From Mucinivorans hirudinis (GTDB taxonomy: Bacteria; Bacteroidota; Bacteroidia; Bacteroidales; Rikenellaceae), in the NCBI GenBank assembly GCA_000723505.1, contig HG934468.1:3008798-3072797 (forward strand): a DNA stretch of 64,000 nucleotides, given 5' to 3'. The position numbers were made by a program, and so were the translations under genes. This document shows positions 55,055-61,982 of the stretch, one piece after another. The notes under the pieces were generated by a model. The model did not search any database. It saw nothing but the letters and a program-made list of their open reading frames with translations, and had not been told where the DNA came from. Position 1 is the first letter of the stretch. Every line of letters starts with the position of its first letter.

Positions 55055-55271
55055 TAGATGCTCTAGGAATAAGCCTGAATATACGATTGACAATATTTCA
55101 GTAAGACTACTGTCGGAAAAAATGAGAAAAAACAGTCTTATGCCCGACAAAGAGCAGTTTCACTACTTTCTTTTAGACAGCAATTATCGTGTTCGCTTAG
55201 TCGGCTCACCCGTGAATAATCCCCGAATGTGGCAACTCTACAAGACTCGAATCGCGGAGCTGAACCAATAA
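55055..55271 (+). pseudogene. 3' remnant of a thioredoxin/DUF1573-like exported protein gene
   Basis: In the frame ending at the TAA 55269-55271, about 70 codons read KPEYTIDNISVRLLSEKMRK and FLLDSNYRVRLVGSPVNNPR, then MWQLYKTRIAELNQ. The pattern resembles the C-terminal part of Bacteroidetes lipoproteins with a thioredoxin-like fold, in which a LLD...LVGSPVNNP...LY motif is common. The 5' part is missing and the IS630-like end abuts it, so the gene was probably broken by that insertion. Family assignment is tentative. Confidence 0.5.
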
Positions 55272-55272
55272 A

Positions 55273-55311
55273 TTACGGCGATGGTTTGATAACACAAAAC
55301 CATCGCCGTAA
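55273..55311. terminator. bidirectional terminator before the S9 peptidase end
   Basis: A perfect 15-base stem TTACGGCGATGGTTT / AAACCATCGCCGTAA with a 9-base loop, followed by AATTTTTT on the plus strand, between the broken gene and the convergent peptidase gene. Confidence 0.85.
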
Positions 55312-55317
55312 AATTTT

Positions 55318-57423
55318 TTATTTCAGATACTTATCCAACCACGCAAAGAACTCTTTGTTCCAAACCAGAGAGTTTTGCGCGCCGAAGACTTGGTGCGCCT
55401 CGTCTTGGAAGGCTACCAAACGTGCGGGGATGCCGCGAAGGCGTGCTGCCGTGAACGCCTCTAACGATTGAGTGTAGGGGATGCGGTAATCTTTCAACCC
55501 TACTATTATTAGTATAGGTGTATCCCAATTCTGAACGGCGTTGTGGGGTGAGTTCGCGAAAGAGTTTTGCGCCGTCTTGTTGTTCTTCTCCCAATATGCT
55601 CCTCCGAGGTCGTTGTTGGGAAACCAAAGCTCCTCGGTAGAGCCATAGAAACTTGTCAGGTCGAACATACCACAGTGGGCTATGAATGCCTTGAACCGTT
55701 TTTGGTGATGACCGGCAATGTAGTAGGTCGAATAACCGCCGTAGCTTGCCCCCACACAGCCGAGTTTATCCTTGTCCACATAAGGCTCCTTCGAGACATC
55801 GTCAATAGCACTCATATAGTCGCGTTGATTCTGACCGGCGTAGTCGCCCGAAATTTGGTCTAACCACTCCTGACCAAAGCTCGGCAGACCGCGGCGATTG
55901 GGCGCAACCACAACATACCCCTGCGCCGCCATCAGTTGGAAATTCCAGCGGTAGCTCCAACGTTGCGAAACAACGCTCTGAGGTCCGCCCTGACAGTAGA
56001 GTAGGGTAGGGTACTTTTTTGCAACATCAAAATTTGCGGGCTTGATAACCCACACCAACATCTCTTTATTGTCAGTGGTCTTCACCCAACGCTTTTCGAC
56101 TTCGCCCATATCTACATTTGCATAAATTGAGGCGTTTACAAACGAAATTTGCTTGTCGTTTCCTGTTGCTAAATCAACATTGAAAAGCTCGGTAGCCATC
56201 GAAATTGTGGTCTTTTCTGCCACAACCGTGCCTTCAACGCGGCTTAGGTGTGTGTAGTCGTGCAGCCCCTGTGTCAAAACCTTAATTTCTCGACTATCTA
56301 CGTTAGCTTCACATATTTGGTGAGTGGCTTGGATGGGTGCAATAAAGAAAATCTTTTTGCTGTCCTCGCTCCAAACTGGGTTTGCCGCGTTATAATCGAA
56401 GTTGTAGGTGACATAATTTTTCTCACCCGTTTTCAGATTTTGGACAAACAAGCGGTCTTTATCAGCTTCATTACCTGCGCGTTCCATACTCTGCCACGCA
56501 ATCCACTCATCGTTGGGCGAAAATACCGGGTATTTGTCGTAACCCATCATACCTTCCGTGAGGTTTTTGGTCGATTTATCAGCCAAAGTATACAGATAAA
56601 TATCTGTATTTGTACTTATTGCATAGGCTGTTCCGGTGAGTTTTTTTGCGGTGTAAGCTAAGGCTGTGCCGCTATTATTCCAAGCTATTTCGGAGGTTTC
56701 AAAGTAGGGAGCTGTGGGCACATCCCACGCCTCACCTGCCGTAATATCAACACCCTCACCAACCTTTGCTCCGCTCAAGGGCGCAACAAAAAGGTGCGAA
56801 TAACTACCATCCTCCCACGTGTCCCAATGGCGACACATCAAGTCGTCATAAATCAATGCGCCCGACTTTTCCAAACCTTCATAAATCTGTTTAGACTCCA
56901 CTTTATCCACCGAAACCTCTTTTACATACCAAACATAGTCACCCTTTGGCGAGACCGAAAAGCCACTCACGCCACCCTCTATATCGCTCAGGGCGGTCAT
57001 TCCCGAGCCATCCGCATTGATTGAGTATATCTGCATCCCATTGCCGCCGGCATTGGACGAGAAATAGATTTTCGAGCCGTCCGCGCTCCACTCGGGCGAA
57101 CTTGCTTTGCCCGAGTAGTCGGTGAGTTGTTTCGCTTGGCTTCCATCGGCATTCATAGCCCAAAGAGCTGTGTAGCTGCGATTTTCAGCCACACTCATAT
57201 ATGTAATGGTGTAGGCTACGGTTTTTCCGTCCGGCGATAGGGTGCTACTTCCCAAACGTCCCATTTTGAGCATTACTTCGGTTGTGAACACGCGCGCCTG
57301 TTTCTGGGCAGCGGTCATAGCAGTGTCGGCGGGAAGTGTTTTCCACTCGCCTTGTGTACTCTGCCCCGTGCCACACGAGGCAAGAATTGAGGCTGTAATT
57401 GCCATAGTAAAGAGTTTTTTCAT
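55318..57423 (-). CDS. S9 family (DPP5-like) peptidase lipoprotein
   Basis: A 701-residue prolyl-oligopeptidase family serine peptidase, probably a dipeptidyl-peptidase of the DPP5 type, releasing dipeptides outside the cytoplasm. It has a lipobox (ILASC, Cys16). The N-terminal beta-propeller repeats (about 60-430; SSPEWSADGSKIYFSSNAGG, YPVFSPNDEWIAWQS) precede the C-terminal hydrolase with GCVGASYGGYSTYY (Ser), GLKDYRIPY (Asp) and FQDEAHQVF (His). A peptide importer of the POT family at 4308 could take up its products; this link is inferred. A TAACTTTG -7 box lies about 31 bases upstream (57454-57461, reverse). Confidence 0.93.
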   Translation of the reverse strand: MKKLFTMAITASILASCGTGQSTQGEWKTLPADTAMTAAQKQARVFTTEVMLKMGRLGSSTLSPDGKTVAYTITYMSVAENRSYTALWAMNADGSQAKQLTDYSGKASSPEWSADGSKIYFSSNAGGNGMQIYSINADGSGMTALSDIEGGVSGFSVSPKGDYVWYVKEVSVDKVESKQIYEGLEKSGALIYDDLMCRHWDTWEDGSYSHLFVAPLSGAKVGEGVDITAGEAWDVPTAPYFETSEIAWNNSGTALAYTAKKLTGTAYAISTNTDIYLYTLADKSTKNLTEGMMGYDKYPVFSPNDEWIAWQSMERAGNEADKDRLFVQNLKTGEKNYVTYNFDYNAANPVWSEDSKKIFFIAPIQATHQICEANVDSREIKVLTQGLHDYTHLSRVEGTVVAEKTTISMATELFNVDLATGNDKQISFVNASIYANVDMGEVEKRWVKTTDNKEMLVWVIKPANFDVAKKYPTLLYCQGGPQSVVSQRWSYRWNFQLMAAQGYVVVAPNRRGLPSFGQEWLDQISGDYAGQNQRDYMSAIDDVSKEPYVDKDKLGCVGASYGGYSTYYIAGHHQKRFKAFIAHCGMFDLTSFYGSTEELWFPNNDLGGAYWEKNNKTAQNSFANSPHNAVQNWDTPILIIVGLKDYRIPYTQSLEAFTAARLRGIPARLVAFQDEAHQVFGAQNSLVWNKEFFAWLDKYLK

Positions 57424-57607
57424 TCTATGTTGGGCTTTATTATTAACGTTCTACAAAGTTATGAAAAATATTATTATTTACACAGCCGATAGATAAATAA
57501 TAATTCAGGGGGTTATATTTCTGCTTGTCAAATATATACAAATAAATATTGTTTTTGGGCATCGTAGAGATTTTTCAAAAATATATTTAGGCATAATGTC
57601 ATTGATA

Positions 57608-57615
57608 TATTTTTG
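57608..57615 (+). promoter_or_regulatory. -7 box upstream of the HTH-cupin regulator
   Basis: TATTTTTG matches TAnnTTTG, 17 bases upstream of the ATG at 57632. It lies downstream of the alternative start at 57596, which argues for the shorter protein. The -33 box is weak. Confidence 0.55.
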
Positions 57616-57631
57616 TAAAAAATTAATAAAA

Positions 57632-58201
57632 ATGTTGGCAATAATCGGCAAACTCATAGCGCAGCTCAGACAGGAAAATAATCTCACCATCGAAGAGTTG
57701 GCAAATCGCACGGGAATCAGCACCGACAAGATGGCTGAGATTGAAAGTGGAGCGGTAACTCCCTCTTTAGGAGTATTGATTAAGATTTCGCGCGCGCTCG
57801 GGTCACGTCTGGGTACGCTCTTGGATGGTCAGGAGAATTTCGGTGCAGTTGTCACGCGGGCACGTAAGGCAGTCGAAAGTCTCTCTTTTACCGGCACCGA
57901 CTCCGAGCAACAACAACACCTAAACTTCTTCTCGTTGGCTCAGGGTAAGAACGACCGCCATATGGAGCCTCTGATTGTGGAGGTGCACACAACCGAGCAG
58001 AAAAAAGACTTGCACTCCGAGCACGAGGGCGAAGAGTTTCTTTTTGTGTTGGATGGATCAATAAAAGTTACTTACGGCGAAGAGATTCACCTGCTCGAAC
58101 GCGGCGATTCCATCTATTTCGACTCTATCGTTCCTCATAAAATCGAAAACGCCGCCCCTCAAATTTCTAAGATTTTAGCAATAGTTTACACACCCTACTA
58201 A
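57632..58201 (+). CDS. XRE-type HTH regulator with C-terminal cupin domain
   Basis: A 189-residue transcriptional regulator. The N-terminal XRE helix-turn-helix (about residues 5-60) reads IAQLRQENNLTIEELANRTG and ISTDKMAEIESGAVTPSLGV. The C-terminal cupin barrel (about 110-185) reads HSEHEGEEFLFVLDGSIKVT and LLERGDSIYFDSIVPHKIEN. Such proteins sense a small molecule with the cupin domain. It is followed 49 bases later by an acyl-CoA synthetase gene, a pairing I recall from other Bacteroidales, so it may regulate that gene. Confidence 0.9.
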   Translation: MLAIIGKLIAQLRQENNLTIEELANRTGISTDKMAEIESGAVTPSLGVLIKISRALGSRLGTLLDGQENFGAVVTRARKAVESLSFTGTDSEQQQHLNFFSLAQGKNDRHMEPLIVEVHTTEQKKDLHSEHEGEEFLFVLDGSIKVTYGEEIHLLERGDSIYFDSIVPHKIENAAPQISKILAIVYTPY

Positions 58202-58250
58202 TTGATAGCGGGAATAGGTAATAATACCCTATTTCTCTTGCCCCGAAAAT

Positions 58251-59897
58251 ATGACCGAATTAACTCTGCACGGATGGCTCGAAAAGTGGGCTGACGAAAT
58301 TCCCGATAATGACTTTATGGTCTACACGGACCGTAACTTTCGCCTTTCGTATTACGAATTTAACCAGCGCGCCGACCGTTTGGCTAAATCACTTCTACAC
58401 ATAGGAGTAGGGCACGGCGACAAGGTGGGCGTGTGGGCGAAAAACATACCCGATTGGCTTACACTGATGTTCGCCTGCTCCAAGATAGGAGCCGTACTCG
58501 TTACGGTCAATACGAACTATAAACGCTCTGAGGTAGAGTATGTTATGCGAAATGCCGACATTCACACAATGTGTTTGATGAATGGCTACCGCGACAGCGA
58601 CTATGTGCAGATTGTCAATGATATAGTTCCCGAACTCAAATCCTCGCAGCGCGGGCAACTCCGAAGTGAGAAATTACCTAAGTTGCGAAATGTGATATAT
58701 ATGGGTGCAGAGAAGTATCGCGGTATGTACAACACGGCGGAGCTTATCGTGCTCGGCGGGCAGCTCCCAAGCGAGCCTCTGGCAGAGGCTAAGGCGCGAA
58801 CCAACTGTTGGGATGTGGTCAATATGCAATATACTTCGGGCACCACAGGTTTTCCCAAAGGGGTGATGCTCACCCATTACAACATTGTTAATAATGGAGT
58901 TAGCATTGGCGACTGTATGCACTATACGCCCAAAGACCGTCTTCTGCTATGTGTACCGCTATTCCACTGTTTTGGTTGCGTTCTCGGGGTGTGCGCTGTG
59001 ATTACTCACGGGGTGTCGATGGTTATTGTGGAAGATTTTGATGCTATGAAGGTGTTGGCAAGCGTTCACAAGGAGAGATGTACCTCTCTCTATGGCGTGC
59101 CGACGATGTTCGTTGCCGAACTCAACCACCCGATGTTCGATATGTTCGATTTGACCTCACTGCGCACCGGCATTATGGCAGGCGCACCCTGCCCGATAGA
59201 ATATATGAATCAGGTGATGACACGGATGCACTGCAAGGATATTATTATAGTGTACGGGCTGACAGAGACTTCGCCCGGGATGACGGCAACTCGCGTGAGC
59301 GACCCGCCCGAAATTCGTGCGACGACCGTTGGGCAGGCGCTGCCCGATGTGGAGGTCAAGGTTTTGAATCCCGAGACCGGCGAGGAGTGTAAGCCGGGCG
59401 AGACGGGCGAGATGTGTTGCCGCGGTTACAACGTGATGAAGGGGTACTACAACAACCCCAAGGCGACCGCCGAGGCGATTGATGCTAACGGTTTTCTCCA
59501 CTCGGGTGACCTGGGCGTGATGGACGAGCAGGGCTATTTCCGCATAACGGGGCGTATCAAAGAGATGATAATCCGCGGTGGGGAGAATATCTACCCGCGC
59601 GAGATTGAAAATTTCTTGTATAATATGCCTCAGATTGAGCAGGTTGAGATTGCCGGAATTCCTAGTCCCAAATATGGTGAACAGGTGGGCGCATTCATAC
59701 GTCTCAAAAAAGGCGAGACGCTTACCGCCGAAGATGTTCGTGCCTTTTGCCGAGGGCAAATAGCTCAATATAAGATACCTAAATATATATTCTTTGTCGA
59801 AACTTTCCCGATGACCGCCAGCGGCAAAGTTCAAAAATATCTCTTCAAAGAGATTGGTTTAGAACTTGCTCGACAACAGGGATTGGAGGTTGTATAG
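58251..59897 (+). CDS. AMP-binding acyl-CoA synthetase
   Basis: A 548-residue member of the ANL superfamily, which activates a carboxylic acid as acyl-AMP and transfers it to CoA. Motifs are the P-loop MQYTSGTTGFPKGVM (about 192-206), VYGLTETSPGMT, the hinge and A8 region GDLGVMDEQGYFRITGRIKEMIIRGGENIYPREIE, and the catalytic Lys near the end in MTASGKVQKYLFKE. The closest general type is medium- or long-chain fatty acyl-CoA ligase; substrate is not deducible. It probably shares regulation with the HTH-cupin gene. Confidence 0.92.
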   Translation: MTELTLHGWLEKWADEIPDNDFMVYTDRNFRLSYYEFNQRADRLAKSLLHIGVGHGDKVGVWAKNIPDWLTLMFACSKIGAVLVTVNTNYKRSEVEYVMRNADIHTMCLMNGYRDSDYVQIVNDIVPELKSSQRGQLRSEKLPKLRNVIYMGAEKYRGMYNTAELIVLGGQLPSEPLAEAKARTNCWDVVNMQYTSGTTGFPKGVMLTHYNIVNNGVSIGDCMHYTPKDRLLLCVPLFHCFGCVLGVCAVITHGVSMVIVEDFDAMKVLASVHKERCTSLYGVPTMFVAELNHPMFDMFDLTSLRTGIMAGAPCPIEYMNQVMTRMHCKDIIIVYGLTETSPGMTATRVSDPPEIRATTVGQALPDVEVKVLNPETGEECKPGETGEMCCRGYNVMKGYYNNPKATAEAIDANGFLHSGDLGVMDEQGYFRITGRIKEMIIRGGENIYPREIENFLYNMPQIEQVEIAGIPSPKYGEQVGAFIRLKKGETLTAEDVRAFCRGQIAQYKIPKYIFFVETFPMTASGKVQKYLFKEIGLELARQQGLEVV

Positions 59898-59945
59898 CAG
59901 TTTCTAAGCGCTCTATTAACATTGTATAAATTTTCGTTCTATTTT

Positions 59946-60133
59946 TTATTAGCTCGGCATTAAATAATTTGGATAATTTTTGCAGATATTTTATTCAGGT
60001 TCAAGGCTTGCGATGCAATAAAAACCGCAGTATAATAGACTCATACGAGGATTTTTATTGGGTGGGCATAAGGCTGAAATTGCTTGAAAGAGTTGTTAAA
60101 AATTATCCAAATTGTTTAATGCCGAGTTAATAA
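59946..60133. repeat. complete family B miniature inverted-repeat element (188 bp)
   Basis: The two ends are inverted repeats of 36 bases with two mismatches; each begins TTATTA(G/A)CTCGGCATTAAA. The interior has no coding capacity. Related copies are at 14768, 21017 and 37492, and an end fragment is at 55039. The right end lies inside the 3' end of the DivIC-like gene. Confidence 0.88.
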
Positions 60134-60413
60134 TATACATTGTTTCGCCCTCTTTCTTCATTCTGAAATGTTCGCGGGCGTAGCGTTCAAGGTATTCGTC
60201 ATCCTCGAGTCCGGTTATAATTGCGCTGTCGGCTGCAATTTTTACGCGCAGGTTGTCGCATTGTTGTTGCAATACGTCAATTTCACGATTTAACTCTTTG
60301 ATGTCGAAATAGCTGTACTTATCGAACGCAAACATATATACGGCGAAAATGAGCAACATTATCCCCGCAACTCCCCAGTTAGAGGTCACTATTTTTTTTA
60401 TCCGTGTTACCAA
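60096..60413 (-). CDS. FtsB/DivIC-like septum formation initiator protein
   Basis: A 105-residue bitopic membrane protein. It has a short cytoplasmic start, one transmembrane helix (GVAGIMLLIFAVYMFAF, about 14-30), and a periplasmic coiled coil (IKELNREIDVLQQQCDNLRV, about 38-58). The conserved LEDDEYLERYAREHFRMKKEGE end of the family follows. FtsB/DivIC links FtsL and FtsQ in the divisome. The last 11 residues (INSALNNLDNF and the stop) are encoded by the right inverted repeat of a miniature element, so the natural C-terminus has been replaced. The stop codon of thiD overlaps its start by seven bases. Confidence 0.88.
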   Translation of the reverse strand: MVTRIKKIVTSNWGVAGIMLLIFAVYMFAFDKYSYFDIKELNREIDVLQQQCDNLRVKIAADSAIITGLEDDEYLERYAREHFRMKKEGETMYIINSALNNLDNF

Positions 60414-61195
60414 AACCTATAAAAGTGGTTAATAGCGCCGTGTCCGCCGCCAAGTTCGTAATCAGCCCCCGCCGCAATCGCCCTATGAACGTACTCTACT
60501 GCAAATTCTACCGCCTCGTGAATCTCCGCGCCCCGAGCAAGATAGGACGCTATTGCCGAGGAGAGCGAGCAACCGGTGCCGTGGGTGTTTTTGGTATGAA
60601 TACGGTGGTTACGGTATTCGTAATTTTTCTCAAAGGTGAAAAGAATATCCGACAATTCATCCTCTGTGCCGTGTCCGCCTTTCAATAGCAACGCCTTAGC
60701 ACCTTTTTCGCGGAAGAATTGCCACGCACGTTCGTCGTCATATCCGGTCAGAACCCTCGCCTCCTCTAAGTTTGGTGTAACAACCGTAGCAAGTGGAATC
60801 AATTCATTCACAATAACTTCTATTGTCTCCTTTTTCGTGAGCACATCGCCCGAAGTTGCCACTAAAACGGGGTCTAAAACAATCGGCACATCAATGTTTC
60901 GGAGTTTTGCGGCTATCGCGCAAGCAATTTCGGGCGAGCCGAGCATTCCGATTTTTATTGCATCTACCCCAATATCGCTGAGCACCGAATCAATCTGAGC
61001 CCTTATAATATCAACCGAAAGTGGTTCAATAGCCTGAACTCCAACTGTATTTTGCGCAGTAACGCAGGTAATGGCAGAGCAGGCGTAGCACCAACACGCC
61101 GATATTGTCTTGATATCCGCCTGAATCCCCGCGCCCCCGCCACTATCCGACCCTGCGATGGTCAGCACTCGCCTATATTGTTTTTTTGCTACCAT
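60407..61195 (-). CDS. thiD: hydroxymethylpyrimidine / phosphomethylpyrimidine kinase
   Basis: ThiD phosphorylates HMP twice to supply the pyrimidine half of thiamine. The 262-residue ribokinase-fold protein has VLTIAGSDSGGGAGIQADIK, AITCVTAQNTVGVQ, IKIGMLGSPEI, VLDPVLVATSGD, VVTPNLEEARVLTG, LLKGGH and the C-terminal anion hole NTHGTGCSLSSAIASYLARG. A cysteine cluster (CWCYACSAITC) at about 34-44 is unusual. It overlaps both neighbours by seven bases in a marC-thiD-divIC operon; no other thiamine gene is near. Confidence 0.95.
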   Translation of the reverse strand: MVAKKQYRRVLTIAGSDSGGGAGIQADIKTISACWCYACSAITCVTAQNTVGVQAIEPLSVDIIRAQIDSVLSDIGVDAIKIGMLGSPEIACAIAAKLRNIDVPIVLDPVLVATSGDVLTKKETIEVIVNELIPLATVVTPNLEEARVLTGYDDERAWQFFREKGAKALLLKGGHGTEDELSDILFTFEKNYEYRNHRIHTKNTHGTGCSLSSAIASYLARGAEIHEAVEFAVEYVHRAIAAGADYELGGGHGAINHFYRFW

Positions 61196-61815
61196 TTAAT
61201 CAATAAAATGCCGTTAAGGGTAATTTGTGCCCCTACGCTCAGTACGATAAAGGCGATTAGTTTGTTGAGAATGGTCTGATATTGAATGTTGATTTTGTCA
61301 ATTATTGATGATTTGAGGAAGAGAATGTACACTAAGGCGCAATTCACAGCTGCCGCAAGCACTAGCATAGCAATCGAAAAGAGATAATCCCATATCGAAC
61401 TATCATCCACGTGTGCCGAGAGGGTGAATAGAATTGCCAGCACACCGCCCCCTGTTGTGATTGGGAAGGTGATTGGATAAAAGAGCATACCGGCAACATT
61501 ACCCGTGTATGCGCCACCATCCTTATTGTTGTTGCCCTGCAATGAATCCCATCCCACTTTGGCAAGAATCAAACCGCCCATAACCTTGATTACCGGCACG
61601 CCCAACCCGAAAAGTTCCAAAATATATTTACCCCCAATCAGTCCCACAAGACATACAAAAAAGCAGTAAACGGTTATCTTCATAACCATTTTTTTGCGCG
61701 TCTTTTGGTCGATATTTCCAAAAAATGGATTGACAATCAGTGCCGAGGCAATCGGATTAATCACCGGAAAGAGTGCTAAAGCCGACATAAGAAATAGGTG
61801 TAGATACTTAAACAT
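61189..61815 (-). CDS. MarC family integral membrane protein
   Basis: A 208-residue inner-membrane protein of the MarC (UPF0056) family, function unknown. About six hydrophobic helices are visible, with the family motifs FPVINPIASALIVNPFFG near the start, LFGLGVPVIKVMGGLILAKVGWDSL in the middle and FYPITFPITTGGGVLAILFTL. It heads the marC-thiD-divIC operon; a TAAATTTG -7 box (61838-61845, reverse) lies about 23 bases upstream. Confidence 0.92.
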   Translation of the reverse strand: MFKYLHLFLMSALALFPVINPIASALIVNPFFGNIDQKTRKKMVMKITVYCFFVCLVGLIGGKYILELFGLGVPVIKVMGGLILAKVGWDSLQGNNNKDGGAYTGNVAGMLFYPITFPITTGGGVLAILFTLSAHVDDSSIWDYLFSIAMLVLAAAVNCALVYILFLKSSIIDKINIQYQTILNKLIAFIVLSVGAQITLNGILLIKW

Positions 61816-61924
61816 TTTTGCGGTCTATTTTATTCGGCAAATTTACAAAAAAAACATCTTATATATATAAATTTTTTCGCGCAAACAATTTTACACATCG
61901 CGTTAAAAAACAAACATAATTATC

Positions 61925-61955
61925 ATTGAAATTTGCCAAAAATAATGTACCTTTG
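61925..61955 (+). promoter_or_regulatory. Bacteroidetes-type promoter of the 61983 gene
   Basis: ATTG (61925-61928), a 19-base spacer and TACCTTTG (61948-61955). The ATG follows 27 bases later. Confidence 0.65.
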
Positions 61956-61982
61956 TCGTGCTAGAAACGAGTAAGAAAAATT

